64,000 nt of DNA from Bacillus sp. S/N-304-OC-R1 (GTDB lineage Bacteria > Bacillota > Bacilli > Bacillales > Cytobacillaceae). This document shows, piece by piece, positions 18,024 through 26,657 of the stretch. The position numbers and the translations under genes were made by a program. How positions within the stretch are numbered: the first letter of the stretch is position 1; every line of letters starts with the position of its first letter. The stretch spans positions 1 to 64,000 of the forward strand of contig NZ_JACWFE010000003.1 in assembly GCF_019749375.1 (NCBI RefSeq). The letters are read 5' to 3'. A model generated the notes under the pieces. It was not told where the DNA came from. It did not search any database and worked only from the letters and a program-made list of their open reading frames with translations.

Positions 18024-18138
18024 GTGCAAGCGCCTTGCTCACCCCCGACAAGCACAAGACGGGCCTCTCGGAAAGGTGTTCTTTACCTTTCTGGGAGGAA
18101 CGGCTTGTGACCTCGAGGGGGTAGGCGCTGGAGCTAGA
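18024..18138. repeat. Dispersed imperfect palindromic repeat, about 115 bp
   Basis: A GC-rich block quite unlike its A/T-rich surroundings. The arms pair along most of its length: AGCGCCT (18029-18035) with AGGCGCT (18123-18129), CCCCCGA with TCGAGGGGG allowing a bulge, ACAAGC with GCTTGT (18103-18108), and inner GGCCTC/GGAAAGG segments. The ends GTGCAAGCGCCTTG and GCGCTGGAGCTAGACA resemble an intergenic repeat I remember as common in several Bacillus genomes. It sits in a convergent intergenic space, with no gene. Confidence 0.65.
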
Positions 18139-18177
18139 CATTTCTCAGAGTCAAAGAGTTATACTTTCTTATCTTTT

Positions 18178-18208
18178 AAAAAACAGGATCATCAGGTCCT
18201 GTTTTTTT
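18178..18208. terminator. Bidirectional terminator
   Basis: A stem AAACAGGA/TCCTGTTT with an 8-base loop and T-runs on both strands, between two convergent receptor genes. Confidence 0.85.
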
Positions 18209-18247
18209 AGATTCTTTGGAGTAGAGATTATGAAAGACCTAGTGGGT

Positions 18248-19612
18248 CTAAAACTTGTCAGCTAATTGGTTGTTCATTTCACTTAAATGCTCAGCCATTT
18301 CAGAAATTTCTTGGGATGCCACAGAAATGTCCTCAAAAGCTTTCTTGAAATCTTCTAAGTAAGTACTAAATGCAGAAATTTTATTTTCAGTTATTTGAAC
18401 ACCATCAATAGACTTTTCAAAAATGCGAATCATATTTTGGTTTGTAAATCTGTACGTATCGATTTCTCCCACAATTTGCTGAAAGCTTTGTTCAAACTTT
18501 TCAATTGTTGTTTGAACAGTTCTGATTTGTCCTTGAATATGATCAAGAGCTACTTCAGTTTGACGTGCCAACTGCCTAACTTCCTGTGCAACAATCGAGA
18601 AACCTTTCCCATGCTCTCCTGCCCTCGCTGCTTCAATAGCTGCATTTAAAGATAAAATGTTAGTCTGCTTTGAAATCCCCCGAATGGAATTCACGACGTG
18701 ACCAATATGCGCAGAACTTTCGCTTAGTTCTAAGGTCAATGCATTTGTTGTTGAGATTAATTCAACAACCTTATCTATTTTTGATAATGTACTTGATACT
18801 TCTTCCTTTCCTTCCTCTGCCTCATCCATTAAAGTTTTGGATGATACTCGCATCTCAAGTATTTCTTCGAACATTTGCTTTACCACATGTCCCTTGTCAG
18901 CGATCGCAGAAGTTGTCTCTTCAACACTTGCAGCAAGTGTAACAGCTGAATCCTTTAAATCTGATTGAAACGCCTTTATTTCTTCCATCCTCATCATCGA
19001 TGATGTATAGGAATCTATATACGTTTCAATTCCTATTTGCATATCAAAGGAACAAAGACGCTGGAAAGATGTAAAATAATCATGTATTCTCTCACTAGAA
19101 TCAATTTCTTTCATTAAAACTGACAGAATTTCATTTTGTAGAATTGTGTACGCTCCGATATACCATTGGGGTAATAAACCAATCCGATTATGGACATGGC
19201 CAACCATTTTCCGCCTGCTTACATATTTTTCTCCAATTTCACCTGTAACCATTTCAAGAAGATACTGTACAAACGTTTGTTTTAATCGGTCAATAGAAGA
19301 ATGCTTTTGAATAATTTCCAACAAATTTGGCATTACTTGAACTTTAGTGTAAAAATGCTCAACGATGTCCATGGCATTTTTCTCAATAAGAGAGCGCATC
19401 TCTACAAGATTAGCAAGATCATTTTCAGTTAAGCCAGTAAATAATAGCTGAGGATATTCTTTGGTGCCCTTTAATTCCCTGTAGTTACTAGCGATAATTT
19501 TCTCTGCTTGCGGTGGTATTTTTTTAATTTCTTCTTTCAAATTTCTTTTTCTAAACAAGCCAATGGCTCCCGTTTCATTAAATAGTAAAGACTTGAAGGA
19601 GTTTGTATACAT
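18248..19612 (-). CDS. hemAT: HemAT-like globin-coupled aerotaxis receptor
   Basis: A 454-residue soluble transducer. The N-terminal part (about 40-205) is a protoglobin sensor domain; the haem-binding His lies in GHVHNRIGLLPQWYIGAY, comparable to HemAT of B. subtilis. The C-terminal part is a methyl-accepting signalling domain with the hairpin [25 protein letters not shown]. No transmembrane helix is seen, as expected. It senses oxygen and signals to CheA. The ATG follows AGGGTGA. Which of the two His in the motif is proximal I infer from the family. Confidence 0.9.
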   Translation of the reverse strand: MYTNSFKSLLFNETGAIGLFRKRNLKEEIKKIPPQAEKIIASNYRELKGTKEYPQLLFTGLTENDLANLVEMRSLIEKNAMDIVEHFYTKVQVMPNLLEIIQKHSSIDRLKQTFVQYLLEMVTGEIGEKYVSRRKMVGHVHNRIGLLPQWYIGAYTILQNEILSVLMKEIDSSERIHDYFTSFQRLCSFDMQIGIETYIDSYTSSMMRMEEIKAFQSDLKDSAVTLAASVEETTSAIADKGHVVKQMFEEILEMRVSSKTLMDEAEEGKEEVSSTLSKIDKVVELISTTNALTLELSESSAHIGHVVNSIRGISKQTNILSLNAAIEAARAGEHGKGFSIVAQEVRQLARQTEVALDHIQGQIRTVQTTIEKFEQSFQQIVGEIDTYRFTNQNMIRIFEKSIDGVQITENKISAFSTYLEDFKKAFEDISVASQEISEMAEHLSEMNNQLADKF

Positions 19613-19749
19613 ATAATCACCCTATTAATAAAATTCCCCATCACAACTATATATAGAAAAAAATACAATTGGATATGACTTTTGTCACTGATCAGTTATT
19701 ACTTGATTAAAAGTGAATGCATTTGTGTGAAAAATTATTAAAATAGATT

Positions 19750-19777
19750 TGAACCATTTTCCTTTGTCATTTGTATA
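19750..19777 (+). promoter_or_regulatory. Candidate promoter of the ECF sigma operon
   Basis: TGAACC (19750-19755), 16 bases and TGTATA (19772-19777) resemble the spacing of ECF sigma promoters, which are often autoregulated. A sigma-A reading, TTGAAC with TATAAG, has a 19-bp spacer and is poorer. Confidence 0.35.
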
Positions 19778-19809
19778 AGAGATAAAAGCAAAATAAAGGG
19801 GAGTTAAAT

Positions 19810-20178
19810 ATGGGTATCGGTTTTATCATTTCTTTAATTGTTTCTGGTGTTTTCATTACTGTCATTATGCTTATTGTAATTCCGATGGACAGAAAATATA
19901 TTGTTAGAGAAAATCGGAAAATTAATTTTCAAAAGTCTAAGATTCTTTTTCGCTGGAATGTTTTTGATACGATATCGGTGTCTATCGCGATCTACGCGAT
20001 TATTTGCATACAAATCTTAAACTTCTTAATATCTGGCGGAGAAACAATTGAAAATCCATATGTCCAGTTTTTTACGAATCAGGGGCAGGCATGGGTTATT
20101 GTTGGCTCATTATATCTAATTAGCCGAATATCCCTTGTATTAAAGGGGCTTAAGGAGATATCTAAAGATGAAGGATGA
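19810..20178 (+). CDS. Small membrane protein, first gene of an ECF sigma operon
   Basis: A 122-residue protein with three predicted transmembrane helices (about 4-25, 52-74 and 92-110). I do not recognise the family. A strong GGGGAG precedes the ATG. It overlaps the sigma factor gene by 11 bases, so translational coupling is likely and a role in that sigma factor's control or signal sensing is plausible. That role is inference from position only. Confidence 0.75.
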   Translation: MGIGFIISLIVSGVFITVIMLIVIPMDRKYIVRENRKINFQKSKILFRWNVFDTISVSIAIYAIICIQILNFLISGGETIENPYVQFFTNQGQAWVIVGSLYLISRISLVLKGLKEISKDEG

Positions 20179-20728
20179 GTTACATCAGGCGAATCTTCTT
20201 ATGCTAAAGATTCAGCAGAATACAAATGAAGAAGCATTTAATAAGCTCTATACCTTATTAAAACCTTCGTTATACTCTTTCCTTTTTCGCTATACGAGGG
20301 ATGAACAGCTTAGTGCAGATCTTGTTCAAGATGCCTTTATGAAATTGCATAGGAATAAAGATCGCTTTCATCCGGATAAAGGCAGTGTTAAAACTTATTT
20401 ATTTCGAATAGCCTATACTTTAATGATAAATAAAATACAGAGAAGAAATCGTTGGACGAAGATTCTTCCCTTTTTAGTGCCTCAGCCACATGCTGATTCC
20501 GCAATAAAAAGCACTGACAGAGTAACCATTAGGGAAGCTATAATGAAATTACCGGAAAGTCAAAGAGCTGTTATCATTCTAAGCTACTATCATGACATGT
20601 CCCATGCCGAAATTTCAGAAATTATCAATATTCCAATCGGTACCGTAAAATCAAGACTTCATCATTCGTTAAAAACATTACGCACATATTTGGAGGTGGA
20701 AGCAGATGGACAAAGAAAAACAAAATAA
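20168..20728 (+). CDS. ECF-type RNA polymerase sigma factor
   Basis: A 186-residue extracytoplasmic-function sigma factor. Region 2 is around 25-95 (YTLLKPSLYSFLFRYTRDEQ, DLVQDAFMKLHRNKDRF) and region 4 is near 125-175 (LPESQRAVIILSYYHDMSHAEISEIINIPIGTVKSRLHHSL). It has no region 3, as is normal for the group. The ATG overlaps the upstream gene, and AAGGAG lies before it. Which stress it responds to is unknown, and I cannot assign it to a named Bacillus sigma factor. Confidence 0.93.
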   Translation: MKDELHQANLLMLKIQQNTNEEAFNKLYTLLKPSLYSFLFRYTRDEQLSADLVQDAFMKLHRNKDRFHPDKGSVKTYLFRIAYTLMINKIQRRNRWTKILPFLVPQPHADSAIKSTDRVTIREAIMKLPESQRAVIILSYYHDMSHAEISEIINIPIGTVKSRLHHSLKTLRTYLEVEADGQRKTK

Positions 20729-20969
20729 CGATTCGGTAAAAGTAGACCCTTTTTTAAAATGGCATTTAGACTCTGACCAGTTCGATGTTCCGGATATTCC
20801 GCTGAAAAAGAATAAAATAGACCGCTTTTTTAGATACCTTGGTTCTCCAGCTAATAATCCGTTTGAGCGCTATATTAATCATGCTGGCAATCTAACTGTT
20901 CTTGCAATTTCTCCGATTCTTTTAGGATTCATCTTCTTTCTCTTACAATTTATTAAAGTTAGCTTGTAG
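20706..20969 (+). CDS. Single-span membrane protein, candidate anti-sigma partner
   Basis: An 87-residue protein with a charged N-terminal part (about 1-60, presumably cytoplasmic) and one transmembrane helix at 63-84. It overlaps the sigma factor gene by 23 bases and has GGAGGTGG before the ATG. Its place and topology suit an anti-sigma factor. However, it lacks the HxxxCxxC zinc motif of common anti-sigma domains, and I do not recognise its family. Confidence 0.75.
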   Translation: MDKEKQNNDSVKVDPFLKWHLDSDQFDVPDIPLKKNKIDRFFRYLGSPANNPFERYINHAGNLTVLAISPILLGFIFFLLQFIKVSL

Positions 20970-21010
20970 AAATAAATCCCTGTTCCACATGGAACAGGGA
21001 TTTATTTCTA
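20967..21010. terminator. Long palindromic terminator behind the ECF operon
   Basis: A perfect inverted repeat with 21-bp arms around a 2-base centre, containing AAATCCCTGTTCCA and its complement. It begins at the stop codon of the last gene of the operon. Arms of this length are unusual for a simple terminator. Confidence 0.7.
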
Positions 21011-21117
21011 CATAATACAACTTCCGTTAATTATTATTTCACAAAAGGATTTTCAAAAATTGCATTTAACAAGAGAACCACTTCTCCCTCTTATTATCAC
21101 AACTTCATCCGAAATAA

Positions 21118-21153
21118 CAAAAGCATAAAATATTATTCATCATTTTATGCTGT
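21118..21153 (-). terminator. Probable terminator of murF
   Basis: A 10-bp stem AGCATAAAAT/ATTTTATGCT with TTTTGTTATTT on the minus strand, about 40 bases behind murF. Confidence 0.6.
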
Positions 21154-21188
21154 TTAATAATTTCATTAATTTTCATTGTAACAGTTTT

Positions 21189-22562
21189 TTATTGAAGTGC
21201 TGTCACAACTTCTTCAAGCTTCATACCCCTTGACGCCTTCACTAAAACAATCGTTTCCTCATTGACAATCTTTTCAAGCTTCTCTATAAGTGCTTGCTTT
21301 TCAGTAAAGGCAAAGACCCGATCAGAAGGCAATTTCGTTTTTGCACCTTCAGCAATTAATTCTCCTAGTTTTCCAAACGTAAAAACAAAATCAATTTTTT
21401 GAGGATCGATTGATTCACCCATTTTTAAATGAAATTCCTCTTCTTGCGGCCCTAACTCAAGCATATCCCCAAGAACAAGAATTTTATTTTTATATCCCGG
21501 TAGATGTGAAAGAAGCTCTATCGCCGCATGCATAGATGTGGGACTTGCATTATAAGCATCATTAATGATTTTTTCTCCTTTTTTTCCTTGTAAAAGCTCG
21601 GTTCTCATATTGGTTAGCTTCAGCTCAGAAAAACCTTCATTCATCCGTTCAAATGGAACTCCAAAATGACTGGCTACTGTCATGGCTGCTAAAGCATTTA
21701 ATACATTATGAGTTCCAAGAACCGGAAGCTTAAACTCTATATCCGTAACATTTGTTTTAAAAGTACTTCCAGTGTCATTCTGTTTAATATCAACAGGAAA
21801 AATATCGTTTTTTCCGCTTCTGCCAAATGTTTTGATTTGGATATTCCCTTCATAATCCGATAGCCTATCATGTAGCAAAGGTTCATCACCATAATAAGTA
21901 ATTACCCCTTTTTCCTTAAGACCATGAATTATTTCTAATTTCGCTTCAGCAATTCCCTCTCTTGAGCCAAGATCAAGAAGATGTGACTCCCCAATGTTTG
22001 TAATAATCGCTGCCTCTGGCTCGGCCAAACGAGTTAGAAAATCAATTTCTCCCCTGCTGCTCATCCCCATCTCAAGGACCGCAATCTCTGTATCCTTATC
22101 AAGATCAAGAATAGTCAAAGGCAAACCAATTTCATTATTAAAATTACCTTCTGTTTTTTGAACCTTATATTGAACAGAAAGCAGATTTGCTGTCATATCC
22201 TTTGTTGTTGTTTTTCCATTGCTTCCTGTAACTCCAACAATTCGTACGCCTAACATATGTCTATAACTTCTAGCCAGTTCTTGTAAAGCTATCAATGTAT
22301 CTTCAACAATTAATATTGGTAAATGAATGGGAGGATTCGGGATATCCTTTTGCCACAGGGCTGCTCCGGCTCCCTGCTTTATGGCCGCCTCAACAAATTG
22401 ATGACCATCGAAATTTTCACCCTTAAATGGGACAAATAAATGTCCAGGCTGGATTTTTCTAGAATCGATACTTACACCGTTTATTTCATTATCGTGAAAA
22501 ACAGAGAGATCATTTTCCACCTGAATCATCTCGGTAATCTCTTTAAGCGTTTTTCTTATCAT
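21189..22562 (-). CDS. murF: UDP-MurNAc-tripeptide--D-alanyl-D-alanine ligase MurF
   Basis: A 457-residue Mur ligase that adds D-Ala-D-Ala to the UDP-MurNAc-tripeptide in the cytoplasm. The ATP-binding loop GVTGSNGKTTTKD, the conserved EMGMSSRGEIDFL, and DAYNASPTSM in the C-terminal half are intact. The ATG follows GAGGAGGT. It uses the product of Ddl, encoded just upstream on the same strand. Confidence 0.96.
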   Translation of the reverse strand: MIRKTLKEITEMIQVENDLSVFHDNEINGVSIDSRKIQPGHLFVPFKGENFDGHQFVEAAIKQGAGAALWQKDIPNPPIHLPILIVEDTLIALQELARSYRHMLGVRIVGVTGSNGKTTTKDMTANLLSVQYKVQKTEGNFNNEIGLPLTILDLDKDTEIAVLEMGMSSRGEIDFLTRLAEPEAAIITNIGESHLLDLGSREGIAEAKLEIIHGLKEKGVITYYGDEPLLHDRLSDYEGNIQIKTFGRSGKNDIFPVDIKQNDTGSTFKTNVTDIEFKLPVLGTHNVLNALAAMTVASHFGVPFERMNEGFSELKLTNMRTELLQGKKGEKIINDAYNASPTSMHAAIELLSHLPGYKNKILVLGDMLELGPQEEEFHLKMGESIDPQKIDFVFTFGKLGELIAEGAKTKLPSDRVFAFTEKQALIEKLEKIVNEETIVLVKASRGMKLEEVVTALQ

Positions 22563-22640
22563 GGGTACCTCCTCATAGACTAGCGAATAAACTCAGCTAT
22601 CTACAATATAAATATTAGTTATGCTTTATGTATAGAAGAA

Positions 22641-22660
22641 ACACGGCTAATACGCCGTGT
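22641..22660 (-). terminator. Weak hairpin between ddl and murF
   Basis: A stem ACACGGC/GCCGTGT followed on the minus strand by TTTCTTCT. It may reduce read-through from ddl into murF. Confidence 0.45.
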
Positions 22661-22691
22661 CTACTATACATGATAAAATTCTTTTTTGCAT

Positions 22692-23774
22692 TTATTCCAT
22701 TGTATATTTAATATGCTGCTTTTCCTCATATCTTTCAATAGCTAAATTCACAAGCCGCTCAATAAGCTGAGGATATTCAACTCCACTATGCTTCCACAGA
22801 AGCGGGAACATACTAAATGGAGTAAAGCCAGGCATTGTATTTACCTCATTGATAAACCATTTTCCTTCTCTTGTTAAAAAGAAATCTGCTCTTACAAGCC
22901 CTGAACAATCTAATGCTTTAAACGCACGAATGGCCATTTCCTTCAGTTCATTGTACTCAGACTCAGTAATTTCTGCTGGAATAATCAATGCTGTATTTCC
23001 ATCTTCATATTTAGCTTTATAATCATAAAATTCCTTTTTCGGCACTATTTCACCAGCTACAGAGCATTCAGGATTATCATTTCCAAGGACGCCTGCCTCT
23101 ATTTCTCTAGCAGAAACCCCTTCTTCAATAATAATCTTGCGGTCAAATTGAAAAGCTTCTATGAAGGCTCTTTCTAATTCAGCTCTGTTTGTACATTTAC
23201 TAATACCGACACTTGACCCTAGGTTCGCTGGCTTAACAAAGCAAGGATAGCCTAATTCCTTTTCAACCTTGTCATATGCATCGTCGTTCGACTTTTCCCA
23301 CTCACTGCGGATAAACCAAACATATTTCACCTGAGGAAGTCCAGCCTGAGCAAAAATATTTTTCATGATGACTTTATCCATTCCAGCGGAAGAGGATAGA
23401 ACACCATTTCCCACATACGGAAGATTCAGAAGCTCAAGGAGTCCCTGAACAGTTCCATCTTCCCCATTCGGTCCGTGCAAAAGCGGGAAAATAACATCAA
23501 ATGAGCTCTTTTCCGCTTCTGTCGCTTTAAACAATGCAGGAGCAAGAGCAGTTGGAGGCAGTGCTTCATGGTTTGAATATGCCAGTTCCTTTACACTCGA
23601 AACAGGACCCGTAAGCTGAGGACCTTTGTTCCACTCTCCGTCCTTTGATATATAAATAGGATAAATTTCAAATTTCTCTAAATCTAACGCCTTAATAACA
23701 GCCATAGCTGTTTGCATAGACACTTCATGTTCTGCGGATTTACCGCCATATAATAATCCAACTTTCGTTTTCAT
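22692..23774 (-). CDS. ddl: D-alanine--D-alanine ligase
   Basis: A 360-residue ATP-grasp enzyme that joins two D-Ala. Conserved segments include GKSAEHEVS at the N-terminus, [25 protein letters not shown], and the metal-binding end [33 protein letters not shown] precedes the ATG, somewhat far away. Together with alr and murF it forms the D-Ala branch of peptidoglycan synthesis in this window. Confidence 0.96.
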   Translation of the reverse strand: MKTKVGLLYGGKSAEHEVSMQTAMAVIKALDLEKFEIYPIYISKDGEWNKGPQLTGPVSSVKELAYSNHEALPPTALAPALFKATEAEKSSFDVIFPLLHGPNGEDGTVQGLLELLNLPYVGNGVLSSSAGMDKVIMKNIFAQAGLPQVKYVWFIRSEWEKSNDDAYDKVEKELGYPCFVKPANLGSSVGISKCTNRAELERAFIEAFQFDRKIIIEEGVSAREIEAGVLGNDNPECSVAGEIVPKKEFYDYKAKYEDGNTALIIPAEITESEYNELKEMAIRAFKALDCSGLVRADFFLTREGKWFINEVNTMPGFTPFSMFPLLWKHSGVEYPQLIERLVNLAIERYEEKQHIKYTME

Positions 23775-24140
23775 AAATAATATGAACCTCCATTCTCAAT
23801 CACTTTCCTATTTTACCACTTAGTGAATTAAGAAAGGGAGTGATTAAGGTGTGTTTTCTTGAGGAATTTTTTACAAAACTCCGCCCATTACATTATGTGT
23901 ATGTATAAAACATGGATATGGAAACTAATTTTATCTTTGGCATTCCAAAAGAATTTAAAACTCACAAACAAAAAACTAGACAAACTCTGCTGTTTAGCAA
24001 TCAGTGCCGGTGCCCTGTCAGCCATTTTATTTTAATGTAATTTAACCATTGGCCATTACTTTTTTGTGAATTCTTAATAGAAATTTAAAATTTATGTAAA
24101 AGAAGAAGCATGATCTGTCCTTCAGAGCAATTTTTATACT
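23775..24140. other. Intergenic gap upstream of ddl
   Basis: This stretch holds no recognised gene. A plus-strand frame of 46 codons (23895-24035, MCMYKTWIWKLILSL...) ends in a hydrophobic stretch but has no ribosome binding site. Two operator-like palindromes follow at 24141-24175. Confidence 0.3.
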
Positions 24141-24180
24141 AATCAAACGTTTGATTGAATTTAAACAAACGTTTGATTAA
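24141..24180. repeat. Two CAAACGTTTG palindromes, 22 bp apart
   Basis: Site A is the perfect 16-bp palindrome AATCAAACGTTTGATT (24141-24156). Site B has the core CAAACGTTTG (24166-24175). Their centres are exactly 22 bp apart. They lie downstream of the TrmO-like gene and about 370 bp upstream of ddl. Confidence 0.85.
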
Positions 24181-24252
24181 TAGAATGTTTAACCTAAATA
24201 ACCTTTTTCTCCAAAAAAAATACCCTTTCAACAAGGATATAATTGATACATA

Positions 24253-24711
24253 TTAGCTCCAATAATTCTTCATCAATTCCTTTGACCAGTCCGGCTGCTT
24301 AACTGTTTCTTTGGGTAAGAACTCCTTCATGACTGGTTTGATATCGAGAATCGGGGTCCCATTTATACAGTCAAGACCTTGCACATATAGCTCCCTTCCT
24401 TCTCTTCTAATGAACTGGACAGTGGTTAACCCTAATTGGTTGGGCCGATTCTTTCCTCTTTGCGCAAATATCCCTGCTCTCGGATAGTCTGGATTATTTC
24501 TTGGATGCCTCGCTCCAGTGATAATCTTCTTCTCACTAACCTTATGAAAATAATAAATGATCTCTAAATGGGAAAAGGATTCTATTTCATATAAGGATTC
24601 TTCAGGAAGAGTATCACAAATGACAATCTTCGAAACGATTTTTCCCCAGTAATCATCTTCAATTTCAGTCCTATTATTATAGGCATAGCCAATTGGCACT
24701 AATGTTATCAC
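24253..24711 (-). CDS. TrmO/TsaA-like tRNA methyltransferase family protein
   Basis: A 152-residue protein of the TrmO (UPF0066) family, small beta-barrel enzymes using S-adenosylmethionine. TrmO of E. coli methylates the N6 of t6A37 in tRNA. The hallmark FAQRGKNRPNQLGLTTVQ is present. Its length fits the short single-domain members. I prefer GTG at 24711 behind AGGGGTG, since GTG at 24720 would overlap that site. The gene is bracketed by palindromic operator-like arrays on both sides, unusual for a housekeeping enzyme. Whether the substrate is tRNA here is uncertain. Confidence 0.82.
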   Translation of the reverse strand: MITLVPIGYAYNNRTEIEDDYWGKIVSKIVICDTLPEESLYEIESFSHLEIIYYFHKVSEKKIITGARHPRNNPDYPRAGIFAQRGKNRPNQLGLTTVQFIRREGRELYVQGLDCINGTPILDIKPVMKEFLPKETVKQPDWSKELMKNYWS

Positions 24712-24747
24712 TTTTTTCACCCCTATTTACTGTCCTAAAAATTTCAT

Positions 24748-24805
24748 ACAAACGTTTGTTTAAATTCAATCAAACGTTTGTTTAGTTTCAATCAAACGTT
24801 TGATT
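24748..24805. repeat. Three CAAACGTTTG palindromes at 22-bp spacing
   Basis: The palindrome cores CAAACGTTTG are centred at 24753/54, 24775/76 and 24797/98, each exactly 22 bp apart. The flanks are also similar (TTCAAT before, TTTA after), so this is a 22-bp tandem repeat. It lies 37-94 bp upstream of the GTG start of the TrmO-like gene, where it could cover a promoter (TTGATT with TATGAA). Confidence 0.85.
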
Positions 24806-24850
24806 AAGGCTTTATTACTACTCAAATAGACGACTTTCAGCCTCCACTAG

Positions 24851-25234
24851 TTATTCCATAGGGGAACATATTTCAATATAGTGACCATCTGGATCTTCAA
24901 CATATGCTACCTTTTGACCCCAAGGCTTCTCTATAGGCTCCACTAAAATCGAAACACCTTCTCCTCTTAATCTTTCAATAACGACTTCTACTTCCTCAGT
25001 GACAAATCCGAGTTCAAAGGTGTGTTCTTTTTTTATGCCGTCTGGAATCGGAAGTCCTGTCACCTCACGTGCTCCTTCTCTCGTATTAAAAGAAAGAATC
25101 GTATTTCCAGTGTTAAATTCTATATATGTACCAAATTCGTTCCTTAGCTCTAGTCCTAATAATGTTTTATAAAAATGCTTTGTTTTTTCAATATTTTCAA
25201 CGTACAAAATAACATAGCCTAATTTTAGATTCAT
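24851..25234 (-). CDS. VOC superfamily protein (glyoxalase-like)
   Basis: A 127-residue glyoxalase/bleomycin-resistance fold protein. The two beta-alpha-beta-beta-beta modules are visible, beginning [20 protein letters not shown] and [19 protein letters not shown], with the likely metal ligands in [12 protein letters not shown] and HYIEICSP. The function cannot be specified further. AAAAAGGTG precedes the ATG. It is a single gene. Confidence 0.85.
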   Translation of the reverse strand: MNLKLGYVILYVENIEKTKHFYKTLLGLELRNEFGTYIEFNTGNTILSFNTREGAREVTGLPIPDGIKKEHTFELGFVTEEVEVVIERLRGEGVSILVEPIEKPWGQKVAYVEDPDGHYIEICSPME

Positions 25235-25302
25235 AATTTCACCTTTTTCAGCTTTTTTCCCATTAATTCTCTATTTCACAATAAAAATCCTTTCCTAAAA
25301 AC

Positions 25303-25336
25303 AAAAAAACTAGACCCACTTTCAAAGCAAGTCTAG
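25303..25336 (-). terminator. Terminator of the cobalamin operon
   Basis: A stem CTAGAC/GTCTAG with a 15-base loop and seven T on the minus strand, at the end of the last gene of the operon. Confidence 0.75.
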
Positions 25337-25941
25337 CTACAATGTGCTGTACACCCTTCTAAAAGCAGTTCCATCTTCCCATTTTGCACGTTAATTACTG
25401 TAAGACAAGTCCCGTGAATAAAGGGAGGGGCCCAAATTTCTTCAATCGGTGCATTTCTGCATAAAAGATAAAGTGCCTTAATGACTACTCCATGTGTCAC
25501 AACAAGGACATTTCCATTCGGAGTCGTTTTCTCTAACTCTAACAAAAACTTATGAATCCGCTTCTTAACGTCAAGAAAGGTTTCCCCGCCAACACCTACG
25601 TACGATTCAGGCTGATTCCAATAAGCATGAAACTGCTCCGGATATTCTCTCTCAATGTCAGCTTCTACTTTCCCTTGCCAAGCACCTAAATGGATTTCCA
25701 TTAGACGTTCATCAGTTTCAATGTAAGTTCGATGGTTTCCTGCAACAAGCATAGCCGTTTCCATTGTTCGAGTACTCGGTGAACTTATAATTCGCTGAAA
25801 ATCCGTTTCTTTAAGTCTTTCTCCCAATAATCGGGCATCTTCTTTGCCCTTTTCTGTTAAAGCGGAATCCAATCTTCCCTGCGATCTTTTTTGCGTATTC
25901 CATTCCGTTTCACCATGTCTAATCACATATAATTTTAGCAT
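25333..25941 (-). CDS. Histidine phosphatase, alpha-ribazole phosphatase-like
   Basis: A 202-residue histidine phosphatase family protein. The phosphorylated His is in VIRHGETEWN, and the second His in VVTHGVVIKAL. In this operon it is probably CobC-like, removing phosphate from alpha-ribazole phosphate or adenosylcobalamin phosphate. The sequence alone does not separate this from general phosphoglycerate mutase-like phosphatases. It overlaps cblS by 7 bases. It is one of two such proteins in the operon. Confidence 0.8.
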   Translation of the reverse strand: MLKLYVIRHGETEWNTQKRSQGRLDSALTEKGKEDARLLGERLKETDFQRIISSPSTRTMETAMLVAGNHRTYIETDERLMEIHLGAWQGKVEADIEREYPEQFHAYWNQPESYVGVGGETFLDVKKRIHKFLLELEKTTPNGNVLVVTHGVVIKALYLLCRNAPIEEIWAPPFIHGTCLTVINVQNGKMELLLEGCTAHCS

Positions 25942-26657
25942 TCTATCACGTCTATTTCGTAATAATAAGATCCAGCAACCCTCATTATATCCCTCATTTT
26001 CTTTTTGTTAGAGACAGCTAAAACGCAAGTGGACGGTCCTGAGGATTTATAAATATCTAGATCAGAAATGATTTCTGTATCTATAAATGTTCGGTTTGAA
26101 AATAATCCATTCAGCTCATGGAATATTCCCTTTGAACCTACAGGCAAAAGAATAGCGTCCTCTAAGACACAAAGCAGTTTAAATATCGATAAAGGGACAA
26201 CTTCTGTTTCATTCTCTATCACTTCATCGCCAACTAATGGTTTGCCAATAACAGCAATCCTCGTACCGTCTGTAAAATGAGGAAGCAAATCTTTATGACT
26301 AGTTTTCTTTTTCCCAAGAACCGTTAACCCAACTGCCGACTGAACGAGAGGAAAATTACTTTCCGTACTGCCAGTAATCTGCAGGTATTTGAGACCTAAT
26401 TCGGCTACTCCCCGATTAATTCCAAGAAGCAGCTCGTTCCACGAAGCTTCTCCACAAAAGTTCTGTAAGGTTACAGCAAAAGGATTACCCCCAGCAGCTA
26501 AACACTCCATGACCGCTACCCGAAAGCTATAATAGGCAACCGTGTCGTACGGAACTTGGACAGCATCCAATTCCTTTAACCCAATTCCTCCGCTATTGTC
26601 GCACGCCACAACAATTGATTCTTTCCCATTAAAGGGAATAATTAAGACATCTCTCAT
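25935..26657 (-). CDS. cblS: Alpha-ribazole kinase CblS (AIR synthase-like)
   Basis: A 240-residue protein of the PurM/AIR synthase-related superfamily (ACDNSGGIGLKELDAVQVPYDTVAYYSFRVAVMEC). In Listeria and Geobacillus the protein in this context, CblS, phosphorylates alpha-ribazole as an alternative to CobT. It directly follows the transporter gene cblT with an ATGA overlap, the arrangement expected for CblT-CblS. The assignment rests on fold and context. Confidence 0.8.
   Translation of the reverse strand: MRDVLIIPFNGKESIVVACDNSGGIGLKELDAVQVPYDTVAYYSFRVAVMECLAAGGNPFAVTLQNFCGEASWNELLLGINRGVAELGLKYLQITGSTESNFPLVQSAVGLTVLGKKKTSHKDLLPHFTDGTRIAVIGKPLVGDEVIENETEVVPLSIFKLLCVLEDAILLPVGSKGIFHELNGLFSNRTFIDTEIISDLDIYKSSGPSTCVLAVSNKKKMRDIMRVAGSYYYEIDVIEC

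Noticed and set aside
17785-18141. 118-codon minus-strand gene
   Set aside because: It is a shadow of the receptor gene and runs through the palindromic repeat.
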